Source: Bolinopsis microptera
Lineage: Eukaryota > Ctenophora > Tentaculata > Lobata > Bolinopsidae
DNA length: 64,000 nucleotides
Direction of reading: 5' to 3'
Assembly: GCF_026151205.1 (NCBI RefSeq)
Contig: NC_087080.1
Span: 6,552,797-6,616,796 of the forward strand
Part shown: piece by piece, positions 1 through 9,631 of the stretch
How positions within the stretch are numbered: the stretch's first letter is position 1
How the letters are laid out: every line of letters begins with the position of its first letter
Translations under genes and position numbers: made by a program
Notes under the pieces: generated by a model
Databases searched by the model: none
What the model was told of the DNA's origin: nothing
What the model saw: the letters and a program-made list of their open reading frames with translations, nothing else

Positions 1-1399
1 TTTGGACTACCTCAGGGGGCTGTACTCACACCTCTCCTCTTTATCCTATACATAGCAGACATGACGCACAACACCCCGGAAGAGGTAAAAAGATATCTAA
101 CTATCTAAGCTGCTACAAATTTGCAGATGATGGTACACTTATGATTTCCTTTGAGAACATCTCCGGATGCCATGAAAAAATGCAGATGGTATGTGACCAC
201 CTTAGCAAGTGGTGCATCAAGAACAAGCTAGTAGTGAACTGTGATACAAATAAAACAGAGGCAATAATCTTGAAAACTGCAGCCTATAATGAAGAACAGA
301 AACCTGCAGAATTATGTATTAATGGGAAAAGCATCAACTACGTCAAAAGTACGAAGGTCCTTGGGGTAATAGTAGATGAGGACCTCAATCTCAAGAAACA
401 TGCGTCTCAAAAACTTAAAGAATGCAAAAGAAAGTGGGGATTAATAACAAAATCAACTAACCGCAACTATGGTCTAAACGTTTACAGCCTCACTCTCCTC
501 CTTAAGACAATGGTCCTCACTAAACTGTTCTACGCAGCACCTATTTGGCTTCACAAGTGTCTCAATCAATTTAAAAGCTTATGGAATAAAATAATTCTAA
601 AAATATCTGGATCAGTCCTGAACCCACAAAGGGAATTAACCGAACTTGCTCTCCACCTACCACCACTGGATGTGCAACACGAAGCTCTCTCGGTTAAATT
701 CATGTGCAAAATACTCACACAAGGTGACAATCTTTCAGCTACCCTCTACCAAGTTGATGAAAGCAGAATACCAAGTTTTCATGTCCTAACAATGTCACTG
801 AAAAAGTACTTCCTTTGGAAAGAAAATAAGTCACACGGAACCAGAATGATAGACCTAACGCAGCAACATTTCAAGGATCTAGCCTATTACACTCAGGCAG
901 ACATAATGAGCTACAAAAATAAGATCTGGATTGACAGCATCGAAACAAATCTGCAATGCAGAACTGTCAGTAACAACAAGGAGACCAAGATACTCGGTGT
1001 GATCACAAAGATCAAAAACAGTGGGCTGCTCCTAGACAAAAACAACTTTTTATTCGGGCACAACACGAGTAAAAATCTGGACAGCCGAATAAAGGAATAA
1101 TGGACTACATTCACGGCAGCTCACCACTCTTTGCGAACATCCAGAAGATCATGGGTGGTGGCAGTGGTGAGGCCTGTCGTTTCTGTAACAGCTTCATTGA
1201 TTCCCCCGTACACCAGCTCCTATTGTGTCTGGAGGTGCAAGACACCAGTTACCTGCAACTGAAAGAAGAGCTGGGTGGGGCAGACTCACATTCCTATCTA
1301 GATGAAGTGTTAACAAAAAGCAGCACACAAAAAGCATTCATTAGGAGAGTCGAATTTCTTTGGGGACAAAATGATGCTCTCCAGGATTTATCCGACTAG
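1..1399 (+). pseudogene. Decayed LINE reverse transcriptase
   Basis: Three reading frames carry consecutive parts of one RT polyprotein. 1-105 carries the palm motif with LPQGA. 141-1100 carries the region after FADD and the thumb and connector. 1100-1399 carries the C-terminal Cys/His region. Frame changes lie near 105-115 and at 1098-1102, where stop and ATG overlap as TAATG. The first change shows decay. The second could be decay or a stop-restart junction. Its role would have been target-primed reverse transcription, and this copy is unlikely to be functional. Confidence 0.65.
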
Positions 1400-1711
1400 A
1401 AAGATCATGAAATAAAGACTCTGCAAACATCTCAGAGAAATATTACCACCATAAAGAACAAAGAGGGAGTATCCTGGACCCCGAAATCCACCACTTTTCT
1501 GTACTTTCAGAGGTACCAATGTGGCAGGAAACCAGGGCTCATGCTGCTGCTGAGCTAAAGCAGTAGAGGGGATGGCGGCTTCTCTAGGATCTAACACGTC
1601 CTGAAGCAGACCAACACTATGTCCCAACGCACTGGTGTTGGGATGTCTGCCCCCGGTGCCTGTCCGGGTCAATAAAGCAGTCAAGCATCATAATAATAAT
1701 AATAATAATAA
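1..1711 (+). mobile_element. LINE 3' portion with (TAA)n tail
   Basis: The window opens inside the reverse transcriptase of a non-LTR retrotransposon. Motif LPQGAVLTPLLF is read from base 5 and FADDG at about 121-135. A C-terminal Cys/His cluster (CRFC...H...C) follows at about 1170-1240, then about 290 bp of 3' UTR and a (TAA)n run at 1690-1711. A TAA tail and a C-terminal zinc knuckle recall I/Jockey-type LINEs, but the clade is not established. The 5' part lies outside the window. Confidence 0.75.
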
Positions 1712-2379
1712 ATTAATGTTATTTTGATACAGCACCAAAAGGTTAAATAATTTAAATTTAACCCTTATGCTCAGCTGTAAAAGATACCTAAATGACAGTA
1801 GAGATCGTGCATCTCGCCTTGGACTGGAATTAAAAACGGAAGTTTATAGCTACAAGTTAAATCCTGACTAAATAAGGCAGAAACACCTTTAACAAGAAGA
1901 TATCCAAGAAAGGTTAGCAGGTTTTCTAACAAAACATATGAAAAATAGATGATGACCACAAGAAATCTATGTATGAGACTCCAAATATATATAACTCCAA
2001 ATATACAAACAATCTGAATACTTCAATATACAATACAAAATTATTAAAAAAGCTTACTGCAGAACAGTAACTGATGTTACAGAAAATCCAATACAGTCAT
2101 GTCAAATTATCTGGGCAACATACAAGTCTAGAGACGGTGAAATAAACAGAGTGGAAGAAGATGCTAAAATACTTGAGACAAAATACAGAGAATAAGGCAG
2201 CTTTCTCCCGGGTGCCAACCCAAAAAATGTTGGTGTCCCGGGATAGAGCCTCCTTTTCTGACCTACACTAAAATTTTGTTGGCAGACACAGTGAAACACG
2301 GAAAAGAATAATATCTCGAATGTTGCCCGAAAATCCTGAAAAATTAGTAGCCTAAAATAATTTAATTTAAAGCGTAAAA
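1712..2379. other. No gene seen
   Basis: AT-rich spacer between two LINEs. Only short open frames lacking recognisable motifs are present. Confidence 0.5.
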
Positions 2380-2433
2380 TTGACCTGCTATAGGATGAAG
2401 ATTTTAAAAATCTTCTGATAATGTATTATTTAC

Positions 2434-5250
2434 TCAGTACATATCAAAGGACTTTCTAAACAGATGAGCTTTTAGTTTTCCCTTAAAGTCATTGATGTTT
2501 ACACATTTCCTGATTTCTTGAGGAAGGTTGTTCCATAATCTTGGAGCAGATGAAGAGAAGGCTCTTGGTGGACTGTTTATAGGGCAATGAAGAGACACAT
2601 CTCTGCCACCACTGGGATTGTACTTGACAAGGTTTGACAGGTATGAAGGTGCTAGTCCATGGAGCAGTTTGAAAGTTAGCAGGAGTATTTTAAATTCAAT
2701 ACGTTCTTGTACCTTGAGCCAATGAAGTTCTTTTATGTAGGGCTCAACTTCTTCTCTCCTCTTTAGACCTTTAACTAAGCGACATGCTCTGTTTTGCAGA
2801 GATTGTAGCTGTTTCAAAACAGAATGATTAGTACCATAGTAAAGTGCATTGCAGTAGTCAAGCGAACTAATAACAAGAGATTGTACGATGATTTGCATTT
2901 GATCTTCAGAGAGGAATGGTTTCATCTTTGCAATATTCCCCATCTTGTGGCAGTTTGCAGCTTTAAGCTTCTTTATCTGAGGATTTAGAGTCAGAGAGGA
3001 ATCCAATGTAAAGCCAAGGTTTTTGGTAACGTTAACAAGTCTTATACAGACAGAAGATTTTAGGAAGACACCACCAATTTCTAATTCTGACAATAAACGT
3101 TTTGAACCAAAAACTATAATTTCAGTTTTAGTTGGATTCAGAAGAAGGAAGTGATTCGTCATCCAGGTCTCGATTTCTCTAAAACAGGAGGGCAGGTCTT
3201 CGCTGAGGACTTGATATTCTGTAGCGGATGAAAATGACTTGTAGATCTGGTGATCATCAGCATAGCCATGGATCAGAAATTGCTTTGATTTTACAGAAGA
3301 GTAAATTGAGCGGATGTAGATATTGAACAACACAGGGCCAAGGACAGAGCCCTGTGGGACACCAAACTTTATTACAATTTCTTCAGATTCTAGGTCACCT
3401 ATCTTGACTTTTTGACAACGACCACGGATGAAGCTGGTGAACCATTTCAAGGCTGTTCCCGCAATCCCAATCTCACACTTCAATATATTGATCAGTTTGA
3501 TATGGTCAACTGTGTCGAATGCAGCACTCAGGTCTAAAAGCATTACAACTGTTGCTGTGTTTTCATTAGTGGCTATGAGGAGGTCATTGACTATGGTAAT
3601 GAGGAGTGTTTCTGTGCTGTGATGCTTTTTGTAACCAGACTGGTGGTCGATGTTGAGATTATTCTTGGCTAGATGTTCATTGAGGCATTTTAATACAAAG
3701 CGCTCAATGAGTTTACCGATGAATGTAAGATTAGAGATGGGTCTATAATTCTTTAAGTTCTCAGTGTCTAGGGAATCTCCTTTGATTAGGGGAGTGAGAT
3801 GTGCTAGTTTGATTCCCTCCATACTTCCAGTTGAAAGAGAAACGTTGATAATATCACAAAGGGTAGGGAGGATTAGCTCAAGGTGCTCTGACAAGAGTTC
3901 TTTAGGTAGTGGATCAATCGATGAGGTTTTGATGCCAGATTCTTTGATCAATTCTCTTACTTCAAAAATAGTAGCTTTTCTAAATTCAGATAATGCCTGG
4001 CCATTGAAGTTTGGAGAACTATTAGTCACAGTAGTGTTGGGAAATGATGTTTGGATTTTCTCAATTTTTTCAGTAAAATACTGGTTAAAGGCATTTACAG
4101 TTTCCTGAAGATTTTCTGAAGATGGTAAAGTGAGGTTCTTTTCTTTATCCAGGAAAGTGTCTACAAATTTGTAAAGGCTCTTTTGTGAGTGTTTGTATTT
4201 TTGGAAAGTATTAGAGAAAAACAGTTTTTTCTTTTTGAGAGTCAGCTCTGAACAGTGCTCTCGCAAATGAACAAAGATATCATGATCAATGTCAAGACTT
4301 GACTTTTTCCAGGCTTTCTCAGCCTTTCTTCTGTCGGCTCTTGCAACTTTGTATTTGCCATCGAACCAGGGAGCAGTGGGAATGTCTTTGATGGTTTTGG
4401 AATATTCTGGAGCATGTACATTTAGTATATGTTGACACCCATTGTTAAATTGAGTCACAACATCAGAGAAGCTCTTTTCTTCAAAAACAAACTCAGATAG
4501 AGCAACAGATAAATCACCTTTAAATTGTTCCTGATCTATGTCTCTGATCTTTCTAAAGCGTATGACTTTCTCACATTTGTCGATGTCAGGAGGCTTATGA
4601 AGCTGAAATATAATCGGATAGTGGTCACAGGATGGGAAGCTTTTGGCCATGTTTTGCATTACCTCAACAGAAGTTTGATCTACTACTTTGTGCGAAGAAA
4701 TAACAGGATCAAGGATGTGACCTTTTTTATGTGTTGGTGAGTAGACAAGTTGATGAAGCCCAAAAGATGATAGTATGGTGCTCCACTCGCTCACATGGGC
4801 AGAGATTCTGTCTAGGTGCATATTAACATCTCCTAGCAAGAAATGCTTGTATTTTGAGAATGCATCCGCCAGGAAATCTTCAAAATCAGAGAGGAAATTT
4901 CCCAAGGACCCAGGTGGACGGTAGACACATGAGCAGAAGACGACAGACCCATCAACAAGTTTCAGTTTTGCGTTAATTGCCTCAAATGATCCGTCATTGT
5001 TGGCAAAAACTTTGATTAGACAAACACATGATTTGTAGATTATGGCAACACCTCCACCTGATTTGTCTTTGCGATACACTTGGTAAAGTTTATAGCCATA
5101 GTTTTTTATTATTGCAGTGGTGTTGTTGTTCTCATCAGTTAGCCATGTTTCTGTAACAAAGAAAATAGATATGTTGTTATCTTCTAAAAAGTTCATAACA
5201 TGGTCAACTTTGTTGTTTAGAGAGCGAACATTCCAGCTTGCACATTTCAT
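2434..5250 (-). CDS. LINE ORF2: endonuclease and reverse transcriptase
   Basis: About 938 aa from the ATG at 5250; an in-frame GTG at 5283 would overlap ORF1 and is not preferred. The N-terminal APE-type endonuclease covers residues 1 to about 220, with WNVRSL at the start, FVTETWL, LLGDVNMHLD and CDHYP. The RT domain shows KNYRPISNLT, LDLSAAFDTVDH (near 572), GVPQGSVLGP (near 630) and YADD (near 663-666, the catalytic aspartates). The C-terminus has the LPQEIRKC...FK..LK.HLF pattern common in CR1/L2 proteins. The enzyme would nick target DNA and prime cDNA synthesis from its own RNA. Length and motifs are complete for the family, and no stop interrupts it. Confidence 0.88.
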   Translation of the reverse strand: MKCASWNVRSLNNKVDHVMNFLEDNNISIFFVTETWLTDENNNTTAIIKNYGYKLYQVYRKDKSGGGVAIIYKSCVCLIKVFANNDGSFEAINAKLKLVDGSVVFCSCVYRPPGSLGNFLSDFEDFLADAFSKYKHFLLGDVNMHLDRISAHVSEWSTILSSFGLHQLVYSPTHKKGHILDPVISSHKVVDQTSVEVMQNMAKSFPSCDHYPIIFQLHKPPDIDKCEKVIRFRKIRDIDQEQFKGDLSVALSEFVFEEKSFSDVVTQFNNGCQHILNVHAPEYSKTIKDIPTAPWFDGKYKVARADRRKAEKAWKKSSLDIDHDIFVHLREHCSELTLKKKKLFFSNTFQKYKHSQKSLYKFVDTFLDKEKNLTLPSSENLQETVNAFNQYFTEKIEKIQTSFPNTTVTNSSPNFNGQALSEFRKATIFEVRELIKESGIKTSSIDPLPKELLSEHLELILPTLCDIINVSLSTGSMEGIKLAHLTPLIKGDSLDTENLKNYRPISNLTFIGKLIERFVLKCLNEHLAKNNLNIDHQSGYKKHHSTETLLITIVNDLLIATNENTATVVMLLDLSAAFDTVDHIKLINILKCEIGIAGTALKWFTSFIRGRCQKVKIGDLESEEIVIKFGVPQGSVLGPVLFNIYIRSIYSSVKSKQFLIHGYADDHQIYKSFSSATEYQVLSEDLPSCFREIETWMTNHFLLLNPTKTEIIVFGSKRLLSELEIGGVFLKSSVCIRLVNVTKNLGFTLDSSLTLNPQIKKLKAANCHKMGNIAKMKPFLSEDQMQIIVQSLVISSLDYCNALYYGTNHSVLKQLQSLQNRACRLVKGLKRREEVEPYIKELHWLKVQERIEFKILLLTFKLLHGLAPSYLSNLVKYNPSGGRDVSLHCPINSPPRAFSSSAPRLWNNLPQEIRKCVNINDFKGKLKAHLFRKSFDMY

Positions 5251-5260
5251 ACTAAGGCTC

Positions 5261-6700
5261 TTAACTCCAGTCTTGTTCTTCACCAGTTTTTTTGGGTGTA
5301 ATATGAGATTGAATGCTTAAGCTTGTGCTGTTCAGAGATATAGGCTGGGCATGATCTATCTGTGGCTGAGTGTGTGTACTGTTCATCAGTTCTATTAGAA
5401 TTTTTACAGTTAGCACAGGAGGGTTGCGTTGAAAGGAATGTGTGTCTTTATTTGTACATGAGTTAGTTTCATGATCTTCAGTGCAATGAGCACAGACATG
5501 GTTAGATGCTTGGCACTGGGCTGAGTAATGACCAAACTTTTGGCATTTATTACATCGTTTGATGTAAAAGTGATCATACACCTTGCAGCGGTACAAACCT
5601 ATCGATAGGAAATTGTCACGATTTTCGATTAGCTTCCTTATGGCATTGCTCACTCTGACAGAAGCTTGAAAAAGTGGTTTTTCTGTTTGATAATTTCGTT
5701 GTTTGCGGACTGAGAGTACAGAGAATGTTTCACCAGAATCAATGAGGGACTTGATGTCAGGGTAAAGTTTCATAATGGTTTCAAAGAGATCATCGGTTGT
5801 GATTTCATCTCTAATCCCGGAAATGGATATCGTAGGCAATTTGGTTATAGGTTGCTTGAGATCAGATTTGGGAAATTTTTTGGAGATAGATTGAACTAGC
5901 TTTGTTCGATCAGCTTGACTAGATGTGGTGATAACTGTCTCACCTTTCTTGTTTTCGAAGGTATTATCTACAAAAATGTTATTTTCTGTGATAATAGTTT
6001 TAAGGTCAGATAATGGAACTTTTTCTCCCCCTTCAGAGACTATTACTGAAGCTGGATGCCTCAGTTTTTCTACTCTGCTGCTGTCACGCCAGGGATTTTC
6101 GACAACACCATTAGAGCCACCAGTTTCATGGTTACTATTAACTGGTGAAAGGGTTGGTGATATGGAACAGTTTCCTGCGGTCAAACTTAATCCATGAAGA
6201 GTGGCAGGATTTAACAAGAGATTTTTAATGGTGTCTATGTCAGCATCTAGTTTTGACATTTTTGTTTCAAGGGTGTGTACATGGGTTTTTAAATCAGCAG
6301 CGTTTCTCAGGTTTGCTAATGTAACACAAGAGTCACAATGGAAGAGGAAACTTCCAACACGTTTACCTTTCTGTTTTGATTCAGTGTTAGCATTGAAAGA
6401 TTTCAGTAAGGACGGGGAGCATACATTATCAGGAAAGTTAACACGTTTACCGTCCTTTAGTTCATAACAAGTAGCGTGAAAATTGCTCTTACATTCATAA
6501 CAACATACCACTTCTCCTTTAGAATCAAACGAGCAGTTTCTGCAGATTCCATCAGCAGCTAACATACGTGGATCGTTCACAACAAAACAAGGGGGGCTGG
6601 CACTATCATCATTGTCATTATCATTACCATTGTCATGTTGCCCCTGTAAGACATGATTTGAGGAGTCCAGCCCCTCTGAGTTTTGATCGGGATCCACCAT
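5261..6700 (-). CDS. LINE ORF1: PHD-like and zinc-knuckle protein
   Basis: 479 aa from an ATG at 6700. An N-terminal PHD-like Cys/His finger lies at residues about 53-78 (C53, C56, C66/67, C70, H75, C78). A low-complexity Asn/Asp stretch precedes it, and a likely coiled-coil segment (about 140-165) follows. The C-terminal part (383-415) has CNKCQKFGHYSAQC followed by a second Cys/His cluster, as in gag-like nucleic-acid-binding ORF1 proteins. It would bind the element's RNA. It ends 10 nt before the ORF2 start, so ORF2 translation probably depends on coupling or reinitiation. The family role is known; the mechanism here is inferred. Confidence 0.8.
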   Translation of the reverse strand: MVDPDQNSEGLDSSNHVLQGQHDNGNDNDNDDSASPPCFVVNDPRMLAADGICRNCSFDSKGEVVCCYECKSNFHATCYELKDGKRVNFPDNVCSPSLLKSFNANTESKQKGKRVGSFLFHCDSCVTLANLRNAADLKTHVHTLETKMSKLDADIDTIKNLLLNPATLHGLSLTAGNCSISPTLSPVNSNHETGGSNGVVENPWRDSSRVEKLRHPASVIVSEGGEKVPLSDLKTIITENNIFVDNTFENKKGETVITTSSQADRTKLVQSISKKFPKSDLKQPITKLPTISISGIRDEITTDDLFETIMKLYPDIKSLIDSGETFSVLSVRKQRNYQTEKPLFQASVRVSNAIRKLIENRDNFLSIGLYRCKVYDHFYIKRCNKCQKFGHYSAQCQASNHVCAHCTEDHETNSCTNKDTHSFQRNPPVLTVKILIELMNSTHTQPQIDHAQPISLNSTSLSIQSHITPKKTGEEQDWS

Positions 6701-6753
6701 TCTTTTGGGAGGATGGAGACAGATATAAAATCTTTTATGATATATATTTTAGG

Positions 6754-7520
6754 ATGGCCTGTTCGAGTGATTTCGGCAGATGCTCTGGCGGCAACGTACA
6801 GAGTAGATTATCTACATCAGAACGCAAAAGAAGAAGCACAGCACTAATCTTCACTCTAGCTACTTTTAATGTCCTGGGTATTACTTCTCCAGTTAAACGG
6901 GATGAACTTTTGAGAGATTGCTATTATCGTAAAATAGACATTCTCGCTGTGCAAGAAACAAAATGTCGTCACTTTGAGGATTCAGTTTTGCATTTTACAG
7001 ATGATGATGGGAAATCACACAAATATCGCTTCATAAACTTTCAGCAATTTGACAATAAGTGGCAAGCAGGTATTGGTTTTCTTGTAAATTCAGTCTATAC
7101 CAACTACATCAAGTGTTACAACAGTATCAGTGACAGGGTTGCTTATCTAGATCTTGAGATACCAAGTAAATCAGGTAAACCAAGACTTTGCCGTGTTATC
7201 AATGCCTATGGACACACTCAAGTAAATTGTGATAAGTATCCGCAGAGACGTGATTATTTCTACAAGTTTCTTGGCAAAGCTGTTGATATCCCATCAAGTT
7301 GGGACTTATATATTCTTGGAGATTTCAACTCTCGACTCGGTAAATTGTCTCATTCAGATATTGTTTTCGGGTATAATGACTTTATGGGTATGTATGGGTC
7401 TGGAAAGAGGAATTCAAATGGAGAGCATCTTCTTAATTTTCTTGTTGATAAAAAACTTTTTGCTTGCAACACTAGCTTCCAGCACCCTGTCCGTCATATA
7501 ACAACAAGAATTGGTTTTAT
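6754..7520 (+). pseudogene. LINE endonuclease domain, 5' half of split ORF
   Basis: Begins ATGGCCTGTTCGAG at 6754. The AP-like endonuclease shows LATFNVLG (the catalytic Asn region), LAVQETKCR (catalytic Glu), YILGDFNSRLG (the D-x-N pair) and NTSFQHPVRH. The frame then runs into sequence belonging to the inserted LINE and ends at about 7539. The lost SDH-type end of the domain is found at about 9665-9770 (QIDYVLC, SDHKIV), beyond the insertion. The ORF is therefore split by the insertion and was otherwise open. Confidence 0.75.
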
Positions 7521-7527
7521 TGATTTA

Positions 7528-9013
7528 TTGCTCCATTAACACATCTTGTAAATTTGAGTTTATCCAGTGGCATCATGCCAAACAGCTGCAAGGTTGCAAA
7601 AGTCACCCCAATCCATAAGGATGGTGATACTGAGAATCCTAGTAATTATCGACCAATCTCAATTTTACCGATACTTGGAAAGTGCATCGAATTTTGTGTG
7701 AACTCCCAACTGACTCAATATCTTGATGAAAAGGGAATACTTTCAGAGCATCAATATGGTTTCCGTAAAGATCACTCTACAACTTATCTCATGTTAGATC
7801 TGTTTGATCGCATATTTACTGCTAAGAACAGTGCCAAGCATCCTGCAATTATCTTCCTGGACATCAGAAAGGCATTTGATACTGTTAACCATGATATTCT
7901 CATTCAAAAGCTGAAGCATTATGGAATAAAAGATACTGCATTGAGCTGGTTTAGGAGCTTCCTCACAGATAGATTACAGCAAACTAGAGTTGGGAGTAGG
8001 ATAAGCAGTTTACATTCATTGAACTCTGGAGTGCCTCAAGGAAGTATATTAGGACCAATTCTATTCAGCATTTTTATCAATGACCTGCCTAATGCATGCC
8101 TATTTTCTAAACCTTATCTATTTGCTGATGACGGTGCATTATATTTTGACAATATATCTAGAGGAAACTATGGTAACATCAAACAAGAGTTGAAATTAGT
8201 TATCAGATGGCTTCAGGCTAATAAACTATCCCTGAATAATGAAAAAACAAAACTAATGATCCTTGACTCTAAGCCTAACCTTGCTGCCATCCTTGTTGAA
8301 ATTTGTGATGACCTTACTTTGGTAATCTGTGAAACTAAATCCCATAAGTACCTTGGACTTATAGTTGACAGCAGATTGACATTTAATGAACATATTGATA
8401 ACATTAAGAAAAAGATATCCAAAAGAATTGGTGCTATGTATAGATCAAAAAAACTTCTCCCTCTTAAGTTCAGAAAGATGTTTGCTAATGCACTTATGTT
8501 GCCACATTTTGACTACTTAGACACCATCTGGTCAAGAACATATAAAAAACGACTAGGAGAGTTAGATATCATGTACAAAAAGGTTGCTAAAATAGCCCTA
8601 GATGTAAACATCAGAGAGAGGTCGGTTAATGTATACAAAAATATGGGATGGCTTCCTCTCCATTTGAGACGACAGGTTCATCTTAGCTCATATATGTACC
8701 GTCGCGTATAATCAATGAAACATGTCCAAAGCATTTTATCGGGAAATTCTCGTATATTTCTGGTGGATCACGTGAGGCAGAAAACTGCAATCTTTATACT
8801 CCTAAATCAAGATCTCACAAGGAGTTTAACTATCTAGGAACTAAGGCCTGGAACATATTACCAAAGTCCCTTAGAGAGTGTGACGACGTTAAGAAATTTT
8901 CTAAGTTATACAAAGAAACTCTTATGAATATGGTGCTAACTGATGAGAATTACCAAGGGGATAACTCTTACGATAAATTCATGATCCCACCCAACACTAG
9001 CCAATGTATCTAG
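7528..9013 (+). pseudogene. Truncated LINE RT (Jockey/CR1-like)
   Basis: RT motifs in order: PSNYRPISILP, FLDIRKAFDTVNH, SGVPQGSILGPILF and FADDGALYF, followed by a thumb region, all in one frame to the stop at about 8711. The conserved C-terminal segment (GTKAWNILPKSL...FSKLYKETL) continues in another frame to a stop at about 9011, so one frameshift lies near 8705. The endonuclease half is absent through 5' truncation. The copy cannot encode a full LINE protein. Confidence 0.75.
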
Positions 9014-9287
9014 GCAGTTATGTTATTTCGGTTAAGTTATCTCAGTACATAAGTGAATCCAATCTATCCCCTGCAATCAAAGTATTTCCATGCCTATTAA
9101 GCTATTACAGGAAATTAGGAACATCAGTGGAAAGGTGCACTGTCAATCATTATTGCTCCATACCTCCAGTCCTCCTGTTATGTGCAATTCTCACTGCTAT
9201 GTATGCTCCTCATTTGTATCAATTATATTGATGCTACATTGTTATTGAATATGAAATAAATTTCAACCGTATTAATTTATTAACTTA

Positions 9288-9410
9288 TTGTAAATAGCAA
9301 GTTTGACAAAGGGATTACGTTTATTTTACCCGGAGTTCGTTTAAGTTTAGTATTGTAAATAGTTAATTTGACGAAGGGAATACGTCTATTTTACCCTGAG
9401 TTATGTTTTA
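9288..9410 (+). repeat. Duplicated segment in LINE 3' UTR
   Basis: Two adjacent copies of about 60 bp, both starting ATTGTAAATAG and containing TTTGAC(A/G)AAGGGA and TATTTTACCC. They lie in the 3' UTR of the inserted LINE. A tandem 3' UTR repeat is common in LINEs; any function is unknown. Confidence 0.7.
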
Positions 9411-9631
9411 GTTCAATCTTGACACAATTTTAAAATTATAATTTTATTATTTTATATATATGTATTGTCCATAACTAGGGTGGCCTGCTAACAGAACCAT
9501 GATCTGCCTTGATTCATCCTTCAGCACAGAGAAAAGCTCCTTTTTTTATACATTATGATTACAGAGGATCTCATATTTAGATATATATTGCTGTGCTGTA
9601 AAAATTGACTTTATTTATTTATTTATTTAAG

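Larger units (their letters stand above)
2380..6735 (-). mobile_element. CR1/L2-like LINE, two intact ORFs
   Basis: A minus-strand non-LTR retrotransposon with complete ORF1 (6700-5261) and ORF2 (5250-2434), separated by only 10 nt. ORF1 with a PHD-like finger and ORF2 with AP-like endonuclease plus RT is the CR1/L2 type of organisation. The exact 5' and 3' ends were not resolved. The 5' end abuts the RTE-like element that starts near 6740 on the other strand. The 3' UTR contains a short hairpin (AGATTTTTAAAATCT) at about 2400. Absence of internal stops suggests a recent insertion. Confidence 0.8.
7526..9631 (+). mobile_element. 5'-truncated LINE inserted in the RTE-like LINE
   Basis: Starts abruptly inside an RT domain (PLTHLVNLSLSSG) with no endonuclease region, as expected from incomplete target-primed reverse transcription. 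It carries RT and C-terminal coding sequence to about 9013, a 3' UTR with a duplicated segment of about 60 bp, and ends in TTTA repeats (9611-9630). Outer-LINE coding sequence flanks both sides. A clear target duplication could not be recognised because both junctions are T/A-rich. Confidence 0.75.

Noticed and set aside
6568-6753. ORF extension upstream of the RTE-like ATG
   Set aside because: This part is the antisense of the neighbouring LINE ORF1 and leader; the ATG at 6754 is the sensible start.
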